In this document: positions 1 through 7,826 of the stretch, piece by piece
How the letters are laid out: the number at the start of each line of letters is the position of its first letter
How positions within the stretch are numbered: the first letter of the stretch is position 1
Notes under the pieces: generated by a model
The model's input: the letters and a program-made list of their open reading frames with translations, nothing else
Told to the model about the DNA's origin: nothing
The model's database searches: none
Assembly: GCF_004023625.1 (NCBI RefSeq)
Contig: NZ_RPDJ01000062.1
Location: 1 to 34,541 of the forward strand
Origin: Streptomyces cavernae
GTDB taxonomy: Bacteria > Actinomycetota > Actinomycetes > Streptomycetales > Streptomycetaceae
Direction of reading: 5' to 3'
Length of the DNA stretch: 34,541 nt
Program-made: the position numbers and the translations under genes

Positions 1-1
1 G

Positions 2-361
2 GTTCCGGTGGAGGTGGACGGCAGGGAGATGAGCCGCGTGCTGGGCAACCTCCTGGTCAACGCGATCCGGCGAACGCCCACGGACGGCACCGTCATGGTG
101 GCCGCGGAACGCCTGCCCGACGGCGTGGTGCTGTCCGTGACGGACGGCTGCGGCGGCATCCCCGAGGAGGACCTGCCGCGCGTCTTCGACACCGGCTGGC
201 GCGGCACCCACGCCCGTACTCCGCCCGCCGGGGCCGGACTGGGCCTGGCCATCGTCCGCGGCATCGTGGAGGCACACCAGGGCCGTGCCACGGTCCGCAA
301 CATCCCCGGCGGCTGCCGCTTCGAGGTGGTGCTGCCCACCGCGCGCGACGACGCGGCGTAA
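2..361 (+). CDS. Sensor histidine kinase, C-terminal ATPase domain (5' partial)
   Basis: This is the C-terminal end of a two-component sensor kinase; the gene begins before the window and the reading frame is open from base 2. The HATPase_c fold is clear. An N-box (RVLGNLLVNAIRRTP) binds Mg-ATP, a G1-like loop reads VTDGCGGI followed by EEDLPRVFD, and a G2 lid reads GAGLGLAIVRGIVEAH. It ends with GGCRFEVVLP, the usual last strand of this domain. In the N-box the usual Asn-Ala is followed by Ile-Arg rather than the more common Ile-Lys/Arg-His/Tyr, a mild deviation. The phosphoacceptor His and the sensor part are outside the window, so ligand and partner regulator cannot be named. Downstream, after 90 bp, is an unrelated membrane protein. 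Confidence 0.9.
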   Translation, partial: VPVEVDGREMSRVLGNLLVNAIRRTPTDGTVMVAAERLPDGVVLSVTDGCGGIPEEDLPRVFDTGWRGTHARTPPAGAGLGLAIVRGIVEAHQGRATVRNIPGGCRFEVVLPTARDDAA

Positions 362-451
362 GGATTCCGTCATCACCTGAGGGGTACGGGACGGCCGCCC
401 GCTTCCGTTGGATGGGAAAAGCACAGAAAACCTTTCGGGAGGCGAGCGGGG

Positions 452-1027
452 ATGCGGGACGTGCGAAAGATGCTGACCAGTCCGTTGGTGATCGCGATGC
501 TGGTGGTGGTGGCCGGCGGAGTCGGCTTCGGGCTGTACTGGTTCCAGCCGTGGAAGCTGTGGCAGGACAAGACCGTCGAAGAGGCCCTGCCCGGCTCCGT
601 GGAGACCACCGCTCCTCCTGCGGTGGCGCCCTCGGAAGAGCCCTCCGAGTCACCCTCCTCGGCTGCCGGCGGTCCGCAGACGCTCGCGAGCGGTGAGCTG
701 ATCAGCCACGAGCACGCGACCTCGGGCACGGTGAAGCTCGTACGCCTGTCCGACGGCTCTCACGTCGTCCGGCTGGAGAACCTCGACACCAGCAACGGAC
801 CCGACCTGCGTGTCTGGCTGACCGACGCGCCGGTGAAGCAGGGGCAGGCCGGGTGGCACGTCTTCGACGACGGGAAGTACGTCAGCCTCGGCAAGCTCAA
901 GGGCAACAAGGGCAGCCAGAACTACGCCCTGCCCAGAGATGTCAATCCGTCGAGCTACAGCAGCGTGAGCATCTGGTGCGACCGCTTCGACGTCTCGTTC
1001 GGCGCCGCAGAACTCGCCCGCGCCTGA
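452..1027 (+). CDS. Membrane-anchored DM13 domain protein
   Basis: A 191-residue protein with a short basic N-terminus, one hydrophobic segment at about residues 10-31 (PLVIAMLVVVAGGVGFGLYW), a Ser/Pro/Glu-rich linker to about residue 75, and a DM13-type domain to the end. Domain hallmarks seen are LASGELISHEHATSG, GPDLRVWLTDA and the final SVSIWCDRFDVSFGAAEL with its single conserved Cys. DM13 domains have been proposed to take part in extracytoplasmic electron transfer; the role here is unknown. The topology suggests an N-terminal anchor with the domain outside the cell. A purine-rich RBS (GGGAGGCGAG) precedes the ATG. A GGGTAC box at 382-387, with GGAT 16 nt before it, could be a sigma-B-like promoter, but this is weak. 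Confidence 0.85.
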   Translation: MRDVRKMLTSPLVIAMLVVVAGGVGFGLYWFQPWKLWQDKTVEEALPGSVETTAPPAVAPSEEPSESPSSAAGGPQTLASGELISHEHATSGTVKLVRLSDGSHVVRLENLDTSNGPDLRVWLTDAPVKQGQAGWHVFDDGKYVSLGKLKGNKGSQNYALPRDVNPSSYSSVSIWCDRFDVSFGAAELARA

Positions 1028-1042
1028 CGCCGTGCGGCCACG

Positions 1043-1125
1043 GCCGGTCCGGTCTGGTCCGGTCCGGTCTGGTTCGCTGTGGCTGGTCTGGTGTGGTCCG
1101 CTCCGGTTCGGTCCGGTCCGGCCGA
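1043..1125 (+). repeat. GGTCYG-type short tandem array
   Basis: The stretch after the DM13 stop codon is a degenerate array of 5-6 nt units (GGTCCG, GGTCTG, GGTTCG). It lies between two convergent genes and contains no plausible gene. The rest of 1028-1237 holds only GC-rich palindromes near its right end. Confidence 0.7.
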
Positions 1126-1206
1126 GCCGCGGGCTCTGCTCGTCCACGGCACGAGTCCGCGCCCCCGGCAGGTGCCGACGGGCGGGAGCCGACGCTCACC
1201 GTGAAC

Positions 1207-1235
1207 GCGGGCCCGCGCCGCGCTCGGGCCCGCGC
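1207..1235. terminator. Possible bidirectional terminator between convergent genes
   Basis: Two copies of a GGGCCC-centred palindrome lie in tandem: GCGGGCCCGCGC at 1207-1218 and CGGGCCCGCGC at 1225-1235. They can fold alone or with each other and sit between the DM13 gene and the convergent sulfite-oxidase-like gene. There is no U-tract, which is normal for this genus. Confidence 0.35.
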
Positions 1236-1237
1236 CG

Positions 1238-2374
1238 TCACGTGGGATCGGTGGGGCCGGGGTCCGGGCAGAAGACAGGCACCCGCTGGACGCGGTTGTT
1301 GGCGAACCCCCCTCGGTTCCATGGCTGTTCCAGTGGCTGGGTGTTCCCCGCCTCGTCGCGGGCTCGGGCAATCAGCTCATGGTCGCCGGGGACGGCGGAC
1401 CACCGGTAGGACCACCGGCGCCAGGCCCATCGGTGTCCCTGATCCGGTTCGAGCTCGGCCCTGTGCCATGAACGGCCACCGTCCGTGCTCACCTGCACCG
1501 ATGCCACCGCGGCGCGCCCCGACCAGGCCCGTCCCTCCAGCAGGACCGGGCCCGGCGCGACCACCCGCGTCCGGGACATGAAGTCGGGAAAGCCCGGCGG
1601 GATCACCAGTGCCCTGGGGGCGATACGGGTGACCGGCTCGCCCGCCTCCTCGGTCTCCTGCTTGATCCGGTAGGCCACGGACTGCTGGAAGCCCGTGAAA
1701 GGTGTGTCGACGACCGTGATGTCCCGCAGCCACTTCACCTGGGCCATCCCGTACCAACCGGGCACCACGAGGCGCAGCGGGCTGCCGTGCTGGGGCGGCA
1801 GAGGCGCGCCGTTCATGCCGTAGGCCACCAGAACCTCGGGCCGGTCGCCCGTGGCGATGTCGAGGGAAAGACCGCGCTGATAGTCCTGCTCGACACCGCG
1901 CTCCACGCCGTGGTCCGCACCGGTGAACACGACGTCGACCGCGTCGGGCTCCACCCCGGCCTCGTCGAGGAGCAGACGCAGCGGAACACCCGTCCAGTCC
2001 GCCGTGCCGACGGCCTCCACCAGCCACGGCTGGCTCACCGGCCTCGGCGACAGCAAGGCCCTGCCGTTGCCCGCGCACTCCATCGTCAGACGCGTGGTGA
2101 CCGAAGGGCGGATGCGCAGCTGCTCCACCGAGAGGCTGAGCGCGCGCCGTACCCGGCCCCTCACCGTCAGCCTCCAGGCGGCCGCGTCCGGCACATGGGG
2201 GATGTCGTAGTGCGTCAGGACGTAGTGGAGGCCCGGTGGGGTGACGTCGTAACGCATCGCCTCCAGCGGCAGGCCGTGGTTGCGGGCGGCCAGTGCCAGC
2301 TCGTCCCGCCCCAGGCCCTCGCCGGACGAGGCCAGCCGGGCGGGGGTGCTCACGTCGGCGAGTCGACGCCTCAT
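1238..2374 (-). CDS. Sulfite oxidase-like molybdopterin oxidoreductase
   Basis: A 378-residue protein of the sulfite oxidase/YedY superfamily, which use a Mo-molybdopterin cofactor. The cofactor-ligating Cys lies in MECAGNGR (about residue 100). It is followed by GVPLRLLLDEAGV, VVFTGADHGVE, and HGSPLRLVVPGWYGMAQVKWL, a segment typical of the family's core. A C-terminal dimerisation-like domain carries the VQVSTDGGRSW and WSYRW motifs. No Tat signal is visible, so it is probably cytoplasmic, and no haem or flavin domain is fused. The ATG at 2374 is preferred because an AAGGGGA stretch precedes it; an upstream GTG at 2398 would add 8 residues. The substrate is not shown by the sequence. It is divergent from the peptidase operon. 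Confidence 0.88.
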   Translation of the reverse strand: MRRRLADVSTPARLASSGEGLGRDELALAARNHGLPLEAMRYDVTPPGLHYVLTHYDIPHVPDAAAWRLTVRGRVRRALSLSVEQLRIRPSVTTRLTMECAGNGRALLSPRPVSQPWLVEAVGTADWTGVPLRLLLDEAGVEPDAVDVVFTGADHGVERGVEQDYQRGLSLDIATGDRPEVLVAYGMNGAPLPPQHGSPLRLVVPGWYGMAQVKWLRDITVVDTPFTGFQQSVAYRIKQETEEAGEPVTRIAPRALVIPPGFPDFMSRTRVVAPGPVLLEGRAWSGRAAVASVQVSTDGGRSWHRAELEPDQGHRWAWRRWSYRWSAVPGDHELIARARDEAGNTQPLEQPWNRGGFANNRVQRVPVFCPDPGPTDPT

Positions 2375-2500
2375 GCCCTGATTGTCCCCTTCCCGCACCG
2401 ACCGCGCAGCGGTGAGCGGCCGACGCGGGCGGCGCCGGCCCGAGAAGGGGCCCGTGGACCTCGTGGCGGGCAGTCCCGGCGGTGCGTAATGTGACGCGGC

Positions 2501-2596
2501 ATGAAGATCCCCGTCGCCGCCCCCGCATGCTGTCGGAAACTGCTGTCAACGGAACGACGACAAGCCTCTGACCAGCGATGGGATGGACGCCGATGA
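2501..2596 (+). other. Possible leader mini-ORF coupled to the D-aminopeptidase gene
   Basis: An ATG at 2501 opens a 31-codon frame (it begins MKIPVAAPACC). Its TGA stop at 2594-2596 overlaps the ATG of the D-aminopeptidase gene at 2593 as ATGA. Its first codons resemble those of that gene (ATGAAGATCC is shared). No good RBS precedes it, so translation is uncertain. It is listed because the two later junctions of this operon also hold mini-ORFs overlapping the next start. Confidence 0.3.
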
Positions 2597-3426
2597 AGAT
2601 CCTCATCAGTGCCGACATGGAGGGCGCCACCGGAGTGACCTGGCCGGGGGACGTACTGCCGGGCGCCCCGCAGTGGGAGCGGTGCCGTTCGCTGTTCACC
2701 TCCGACGTGAACGCCGCCGTGCTCGGGTTCTTCGACGGCGGCGCCGACGACGTGGTCGTCAACGAGGCCCACTGGAGCATGCGCAACCTGCTGCTGGAGC
2801 GACTGGACGAGCGGACGCAGATGCTCACCGGCCGGCACAAGGCGCTGTCCATGGTCGAGGGTGTGCAGCACGGCGACATCGACGGGATCGCGTTCGTCGG
2901 CTACCACGCGGGCGCGGGCATGGAAGGGGTGCTCGCCCATACGTATCTCGCCAATTCCATCACCGCGGTGTGGCTCAACGGGGTGCGGGCCAGCGAGGGC
3001 CTGCTGAACGCCCATGTCGTCGCCGAGTACGGCGTCCCGGTCGTCCTCGTCACCGGCGACGACGTGGCCTGCGAGGACGCGCTCGGCTACGCGCCCGAGG
3101 CGCTGAAGGTCGCCGTCAAGGACCATGTCTCGCGGTATGCCGCCGTGTGCCGCACCCCGGCCAGAACCGCCACCGAGATCCGCGCCGCCGCCAAGCAGGC
3201 CGCCGCGCTGGCGGTACGTCATGAGCCGGTGGCCGGTGGCCCCTTCACGATCGCGGTGGAGTGCGACGCCGAACACCTCGCGATGGCCGCCACCGTGGTT
3301 CCAGGTGTGGAACGGGTCGCAGAGCGGAAGATCTCGTACACCAGCGAGACGATGTACGAGGGGATCCGCACCTTCAAGGCGGTCACCACGATCGTCTCGG
3401 CCGCGACCGAGGAGCAGTATGGCTGA
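2593..3426 (+). CDS. dppA: M55 family D-aminopeptidase (DppA-like)
   Basis: A 277-residue zinc aminopeptidase of the DppA family, enzymes that release N-terminal D-amino acids from short peptides. With the ATG at 2593 the expected metal ligands fall at almost the same positions as in Bacillus DppA: Asp8 and Glu10 in SADMEGATG, His60 in NEAH, His105 in GYHAG and Glu135, with His116 as the likely catalytic His. This agreement is why 2593 is chosen over the ATG at 2578. There is no signal peptide, so it is cytoplasmic. It is the first gene of a four-gene operon with three other peptidases, which suggests import and breakdown of peptides with D-residues, such as muropeptide stems. The last codons lie inside a 22-bp tandem duplication. 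Confidence 0.92.
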   Translation: MKILISADMEGATGVTWPGDVLPGAPQWERCRSLFTSDVNAAVLGFFDGGADDVVVNEAHWSMRNLLLERLDERTQMLTGRHKALSMVEGVQHGDIDGIAFVGYHAGAGMEGVLAHTYLANSITAVWLNGVRASEGLLNAHVVAEYGVPVVLVTGDDVACEDALGYAPEALKVAVKDHVSRYAAVCRTPARTATEIRAAAKQAAALAVRHEPVAGGPFTIAVECDAEHLAMAATVVPGVERVAERKISYTSETMYEGIRTFKAVTTIVSAATEEQYG

Positions 3427-3452
3427 GGACGAGGAGCAGTATGGCTGAGGAC
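3409..3452 (+). repeat. 22-bp perfect tandem duplication across a stop/start junction
   Basis: Two identical 22-bp copies, 3409-3430 and 3431-3452, each contain GAGCAGTATGGCTGAGG. Each therefore carries both the end of the D-aminopeptidase frame (Gln-Tyr-Gly-stop) and an ATG that begins Met-Ala-Glu-Asp. The first copy provides the stop of the upstream gene, the second the start of the M20 gene. The unit is not a multiple of three, so the two ATGs are out of frame. Confidence 0.95.
3419..3448 (+). other. 9-codon mini-ORF bridging two operon genes
   Basis: The ATG in the first copy of the 22-bp duplication opens the frame MAEDEEQYG and stops at TGA 3446-3448. It overlaps both the stop of the D-aminopeptidase gene (3424-3426) and the start of the M20 gene (3441). 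A ribosome ending at either stop would be placed beside the next start, which fits translational re-initiation. There is no direct evidence of expression. Confidence 0.3.
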
Positions 3453-4811
3453 GTCGACCAGCGGGCGCTGGACGAGGTCGTCCGGTTCACGTCCGACCTC
3501 ATCCGCATCGACACCACCAACCACGGCGGCGGGGACTGCCGCGAGCGGCCCGCCGCCGAGTACGCCGCCGAACACCTCGCCGGGGCCGGACTGGAGCCGG
3601 CCCTCCTGGAGCGGACACCGGGGCGTACCAACGTCGTCGCCCGGATCCGGGGCACCGACCCCTCGGCCGACGCGCTGCTGCTCCACGGCCACCTCGACGT
3701 CGTCCCCGCACGGGCCGAGGACTGGCGGGTCCACCCGTTCTCCGGGGAGGTCCGCGACGGCGTCCTCTGGGGCCGGGGCGCGGTCGACATGAAGAACATG
3801 GACGCGATGATCCTCGCGGTCGTCCGCAACTGGGCCCGCCAGGGCTTCCGCCCACGCCGGGACATCGTCATCGCCTTCACCGCCGACGAGGAGGCCAGCG
3901 CGGAGGACGGCGCCGGATTCCTCGCCGAGCGCCACCCGGACCTCTTCGAGGGCTGCACCGAAGCCATCGGCGAGTCCGGCGCGTTCACCTTCCACGACGG
4001 CAGCGGACGGCAGCTGTACCCGGTCGCCGCGGGGGAGCGGGGCACCGCCTGGCTGAAGCTCAGCGCACGCGGCCGGGCCGGCCACGGCTCCAAGGTCAAC
4101 GGGGACAACGCGGTCACCCGGCTCGCCGCCGCCGTCGCCCGCATCGGCGAGTACGAGTGGCCGCTCCGGCTCACCCCGACCGTGCGCGCGGCACTCACCG
4201 AACTCGCGGCCGTGTACGGCGTCGACGCCAGGACGTACGGCGTGCATCTGGCGCCCGGCGACACCCCTCCCGCGGCCGTCGACGCCGGTCCCGTCGACAT
4301 CGACGGGCTGCTGGCGAAGCTCGGGCCCGCCGCCTCGCTCGTCGAAGCCACCGTCCGCAACAGCGCCAACCCGACCATGCTCGACGCCGGTTACAAGATC
4401 AATGTGATCCCGGGGGAGGCCGTCGCCCACGTCGACGGGCGTTGTCTGCCCGGCGGCGAGGAGGAGTTCCTCACCACTCTGGACCGGCTCACCGGACCCG
4501 ATGTGCAGTGGGAGTTCCAGCACCGGACGCCGGCGCTCCAGGCGCCGGTCGACTCGCCGACGTACGCGCGGATGCGGGCCGCCGTGGAGGCGTTCGCCCC
4601 GGAGGGGCACGTGGTGCCGTACTGCATGTCGGGCGGCACGGACGCCAAGCAGTTCTCCGTCCTCGGCATCACCGGCTACGGATTCGCCCCACTGAAGCTT
4701 CCCGAGGGCTTCGACTACCAGGCCCTCTTCCACGGCGTGGACGAACGGGTGCCCGTCGAGGCACTGCACTTCGGCGTCCGCGTCCTCGACCGCTTTCTGC
4801 GCAACGCCTAG
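3441..4811 (+). CDS. M20 family zinc metallopeptidase
   Basis: A 456-residue M20/ArgE-type metallopeptidase or amidohydrolase. The two-zinc site is visible: GHLDVVP (His84, catalytic Asp86), GRGAVDMK (Asp116), then AFTADEEA with the catalytic and metal-binding Glu pair (about 150-151). Toward the end the metal-binding His lies in FHGVDERVPV. The dimerisation insert is present (RGRAGHGSK). Length is normal for the family. The start at 3441 gives the usual N-terminal helix; frames upstream are shadows. Substrates of M20 enzymes include dipeptides and N-acyl amino acids and cannot be told from sequence. The neighbouring D-aminopeptidase and LD-carboxypeptidase suggest peptides derived from the cell wall. 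Confidence 0.93.
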   Translation: MAEDVDQRALDEVVRFTSDLIRIDTTNHGGGDCRERPAAEYAAEHLAGAGLEPALLERTPGRTNVVARIRGTDPSADALLLHGHLDVVPARAEDWRVHPFSGEVRDGVLWGRGAVDMKNMDAMILAVVRNWARQGFRPRRDIVIAFTADEEASAEDGAGFLAERHPDLFEGCTEAIGESGAFTFHDGSGRQLYPVAAGERGTAWLKLSARGRAGHGSKVNGDNAVTRLAAAVARIGEYEWPLRLTPTVRAALTELAAVYGVDARTYGVHLAPGDTPPAAVDAGPVDIDGLLAKLGPAASLVEATVRNSANPTMLDAGYKINVIPGEAVAHVDGRCLPGGEEEFLTTLDRLTGPDVQWEFQHRTPALQAPVDSPTYARMRAAVEAFAPEGHVVPYCMSGGTDAKQFSVLGITGYGFAPLKLPEGFDYQALFHGVDERVPVEALHFGVRVLDRFLRNA

Positions 4812-4820
4812 GGGGAGACG

Positions 4821-6827
4821 ATGCGGAAGCTGGCCTACGGCTCCTGGCCCTCACCGATCGACGCGCGTGTGGCCGCCGCGCACGACGGACGCCCCGAGTA
4901 CGTCGGCTTCGTCGGCGACGAGGCATGGTGGACCGAGCCCCGGCCCGCGGAGGGCGGCCGGCGCACCCTCGTACGGCGGCACGCCGACGGCCGCGAGGAG
5001 TCGGTGCTGCCCGCCCCGTGGAACGTGCGCAGCCGTGTCATGGAGTACGGCGGGCAGCCCTGGGCGGGCGAGATGCGGGAGAACGGCCCGCTGCTGGTGT
5101 TCGTCCACCACGCCGACCAGCGCCTGTACGCCTTCGAACCCGGGTCCGAGCCCCGGCCCCTCACCCCGTTGTCCCCGGTCGGCGGCGGACTGCGCTGGGC
5201 GGACCTCACCCTGTGCCCGGAGCGGGGCGAGGTGTGGTGTGTGCTGGAGGAGTTCACCGGCGACGGGCCCACAGACGTGCGCCGGGTGCTCGCCGCGGTG
5301 CCGCTGGACGGCTCGGCCGCCCAGGACCGGGCCGCCGTCCGCGAACTCACCGGCGCCCGGCACCGTTTCGTCACCGGGCCCCGCCTCCGGCCCGACGGGC
5401 GGCGCGCGGTCTGGCTGGCCTGGGACCATCCGCGGATGCCCTGGGACGGCACCGAGCTGATGATGGCCGAGGTCGCCGAGGACGGCACCTTCGGCGAATC
5501 CTGGACCTTCGGCGGCGGCCCCGACGAATCCGTCGCCCAGGCCGAATGGGCCCCTGACGGCACGCTGCTGTACTCCAGCGACCGCGGCGGCTGGTGGAAC
5601 CTCTACCGGGCCGACCCCCACCGAGGCGCGGTGCCGTTGTGCCCGCGGGAGGAGGAGTTCGGCGGGCCGCTGTGGACGCTCGGCCGGCGCTGGTTCGCCC
5701 CGCTGGAGAACGGGCTGATCGCCGTCGTGCACGGCCGGGGCGCCACCGCGCTCGGCGTCCTCGACCCGGAGACCGGCGAAGTCGTGGACACCGCGGGCCC
5801 CTGGACCGAGTTCGCGCCCACGCTCGCCGTGCACGGCACCCGGGTCGTCGGCGTCGCGGCCAGCCCGCGCAGCGCGTACGAGGTCGTCGAACTGGACACC
5901 GTCCCCCACGCCCGACCCGACTCGCGCGGGGGCGCCCCCGTCGGCCGCGCCCGGGTGATCGGCGCCACCCACGACGACCCGGTGGACCCCGCGTACTACC
6001 CGGAACCACAGATCCGCACCTTCCACGGCCCCGACGGACGGGAGATCCACGCACACGTCTATCCGCCGCACAACCCTGGCCACGCGGCACCCGGCAACGA
6101 ACTGCCGCCGTACGTCGTCTGGGCGCACGGCGGACCCACCGACCGGGCGCCGCTCGTCCTCGATCTCGCCATCGCCTACTTCACCTCACGCGGGATCGGT
6201 GTCGCCGAGGTCAACTACGGCGGGTCCACCGGCTATGGACGGGAATACCGGGACCGGCTGCGCGAGCAGTGGGGCGTGGTCGACGTCGAGGACTGCGCGG
6301 CGGTCGCGCTGGCGCTCGCCGACGAGGGCACCGCCGACCCCGGACGGCTGGCGATCCGGGGCGGCAGCGCGGGCGGCTGGACCGCCGCGGCCTGTCTGGC
6401 CGCCACCGACGTGTTCGCCTGCGGCACCATCCTCTACCCCATCCTCGACCTGGCCGGCTGGGGCCGTACCGGTGGCACCCACGACTTCGAGTCGCAGTAC
6501 CTGGAGTCGCTGGTCGGGCCCGCCGACGAGGTGCCCTGCCGGTACGCCGAGCGGTCGCCCGTCGAACACGCCGACAAGATCAGTGCGCCGTTCCTGCTGC
6601 TCCAGGGACTGGACGACGTGATCTGCCCGCCCGAGCAGTGCGAGCGGTTCCTGGCACGGATGGCGGGACGGCGCGTGCCGCACGCGTACATCGCCTTCGA
6701 GGGGGAGGGGCACGGCTTCCGCCGGGCGGAGACCATGGTGCGCGTGCTGGAGGCGGAGCTCTCGCTGTACGCTCAGGTCTTCCGGCTCGAACCGCCCGGG
6801 ATTCCCACGCTGGAGCTGGCCAAATGA
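4821..6827 (+). CDS. S9 family prolyl oligopeptidase / acylaminoacyl peptidase
   Basis: A 668-residue serine peptidase with an N-terminal beta-propeller (about residues 1-380, with repeated WAPDGTLLYSSDR-like blades) and a C-terminal alpha/beta hydrolase. Catalytic residues can be placed: Ser516 in RGGSAGGW, Asp599 in GLDDVICP and His631 in EGEGHGFR; YGGSTGYGREYR is the usual S9 motif ahead of them. The propeller normally restricts access to short peptides. It follows the M20 gene by 9 bp with a GGGGGA ribosome site, and its TGA stop overlaps an ATG (6824) that starts the mini-ORF chain leading to the next gene. No signal peptide is seen, so it is cytoplasmic. It is probably co-transcribed with its neighbours. 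Confidence 0.93.
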   Translation: MRKLAYGSWPSPIDARVAAAHDGRPEYVGFVGDEAWWTEPRPAEGGRRTLVRRHADGREESVLPAPWNVRSRVMEYGGQPWAGEMRENGPLLVFVHHADQRLYAFEPGSEPRPLTPLSPVGGGLRWADLTLCPERGEVWCVLEEFTGDGPTDVRRVLAAVPLDGSAAQDRAAVRELTGARHRFVTGPRLRPDGRRAVWLAWDHPRMPWDGTELMMAEVAEDGTFGESWTFGGGPDESVAQAEWAPDGTLLYSSDRGGWWNLYRADPHRGAVPLCPREEEFGGPLWTLGRRWFAPLENGLIAVVHGRGATALGVLDPETGEVVDTAGPWTEFAPTLAVHGTRVVGVAASPRSAYEVVELDTVPHARPDSRGGAPVGRARVIGATHDDPVDPAYYPEPQIRTFHGPDGREIHAHVYPPHNPGHAAPGNELPPYVVWAHGGPTDRAPLVLDLAIAYFTSRGIGVAEVNYGGSTGYGREYRDRLREQWGVVDVEDCAAVALALADEGTADPGRLAIRGGSAGGWTAAACLAATDVFACGTILYPILDLAGWGRTGGTHDFESQYLESLVGPADEVPCRYAERSPVEHADKISAPFLLLQGLDDVICPPEQCERFLARMAGRRVPHAYIAFEGEGHGFRRAETMVRVLEAELSLYAQVFRLEPPGIPTLELAK

Positions 6828-6880
6828 AGCCCCTGACCGGGAACCGCCCGATGAAGTCCCTGACCGGGACCGCCCGATGA
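6824..6880 (+). other. 18-codon mini-ORF (start overlaps S9 stop)
   Basis: The ATG at 6824 sits in the ATGA overlap with the S9 stop and reads MKPLTGNRP then MKSLTGTAR before TGA at 6878-6880. That stop in turn overlaps the ATG at 6877. Its first five residues equal those of the LD-carboxypeptidase (MKPLT). It may be a by-product of the repeat, or a re-initiation relay. Confidence 0.35.
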
Positions 6881-6906
6881 AACCCCAGACAGGGACCGCC
6901 CGATGA
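6877..6906 (+). other. 9-codon mini-ORF (stop overlaps LD-carboxypeptidase start)
   Basis: The ATG at 6877 reads MKPQTGTAR and stops at TGA 6904-6906, overlapping the ATG of the LD-carboxypeptidase at 6903. Together with the previous mini-ORF it forms three consecutive ATGA overlaps from the S9 gene to the next peptidase. Confidence 0.35.
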
Positions 6907-7826
6907 AGCCCCTGACCCGGCCCGCCCGCCTCGCCCCGGGCGCCCGCGTCGCCGTGGTCGCCCCCAGCGGACCCGTACCCGAAGAACGGCTCAGCGCCGG
7001 TCTCGACATCCTGCGCGGCTGGGACCTCGACCCTGTCGTCGCACCCCACGTGCTGGACCGGCACCCCGAGCTCCCCTACCTCGCCGGGACGGACGCCGAC
7101 CGGGCCGCGGACTTCCAGCACGCCTGGTGCGACCCGTCCGTGGCCGCCGTGCTGTGCGCCCGCGGCGGATACGGGGCCCAGCGCATGGCCGACCTCCTCG
7201 ACTGGGAAGCCCTCGCGGCCGCCGGGCCCAAGGTGTTCCTCGGCTTCAGCGACATCACCGCGCTCCACGAGGCCTTCGCGACCCGGATGGGCCTGGTCAC
7301 CCTGCACGGTCCGGGGGTCACGGGCGTCGACTTCCTGAAGAACGCCCGTACCCAGGAGCATCTGCGCGCCAGCTTGTTCCGGCCGGAGTCCGTCACCACC
7401 ATCGCCTCCGCCGGCACCACGCTCGTCCCGGGCCGGGCCCGCGGCGTCACCCTCGGCGGCTGCCTCAGCCTCCTCGCCGCGGAACTCGGCACTCCGCACG
7501 CCCGCCCCGCCACCCGCGGCGGACTGCTCATGATCGAGGACGTCGGCGAGGCGCCGTACCGCCTCGACCGCATCCTCACCCAACTGCTGCGCGCGGGCCG
7601 GCTGGACGGCGTCGCGGGGATCGCGCTCGGCTCCTGGAAGGACTGCGGCCCCTACGACAGGCTGCGCGCCCTCTTCACCGACCGGCTCGGCGGGCTCGGC
7701 GTTCCGGTCGCCGAGGAATTCGGCTTCGGCCACCGCGACGGCGCGCTCACCGTCCCCTTCGGGGTGCGGGCCGAGCTGGACGCGGACGCCGGGATGCTCA
7801 CCCTGGACGAACCGGCGCTGCTCTGA
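6903..7826 (+). CDS. ldcA: S66 family LD-carboxypeptidase
   Basis: A 307-residue serine carboxypeptidase of the LdcA/MccF family, which remove the C-terminal D-Ala from L,D-bonds in murein tetrapeptides or process microcin-like peptides. The Ser-Glu-His triad is visible: Ser116 in GFSDITAL, Glu212 in MIEDVGEAPYRLDR and His277 in FGFGHRD. ARGGYGAQRM is the usual nucleophile-domain loop. Length and residue numbers agree with Pseudomonas LdcA. It has no signal peptide, as expected for cytosolic murein recycling. It is the last gene of the peptidase operon; its TGA stop is at once the left flank of repeat element A1. The start is the fourth of four repeated ATGs and has no strong RBS of its own, so it is probably coupled to upstream translation. 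Confidence 0.93.
   Translation: MKPLTRPARLAPGARVAVVAPSGPVPEERLSAGLDILRGWDLDPVVAPHVLDRHPELPYLAGTDADRAADFQHAWCDPSVAAVLCARGGYGAQRMADLLDWEALAAAGPKVFLGFSDITALHEAFATRMGLVTLHGPGVTGVDFLKNARTQEHLRASLFRPESVTTIASAGTTLVPGRARGVTLGGCLSLLAAELGTPHARPATRGGLLMIEDVGEAPYRLDRILTQLLRAGRLDGVAGIALGSWKDCGPYDRLRALFTDRLGGLGVPVAEEFGFGHRDGALTVPFGVRAELDADAGMLTLDEPALL

Larger units (their letters stand above)
6824..6926 (+). repeat. Four tandem copies of a start-codon segment, about 26 bp each
   Basis: Copies begin at 6824, 6851, 6877 and 6903, each opening with ATGAA followed by a CCC/TCC codon and ending in GACCGCCCG or a close variant. Spacings are 27, 26 and 26 bp. The first ATG overlaps the stop of the S9 gene (ATGA); the last is the start of the LD-carboxypeptidase. 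The copies look like duplications of the first codons of that gene. Confidence 0.93.

Noticed and set aside
2578..2592. ATG at 2578 as start of the D-aminopeptidase
   Set aside because: With 2593 the metal ligands fall on the family's usual residue numbers and the start forms an ATGA overlap; 2578 has no ribosome site.
3219..4769. 516-codon open frame on the minus strand
   Set aside because: It is the shadow of the M20 gene; it shows no recognisable domain and the plus-strand frame has all catalytic motifs.
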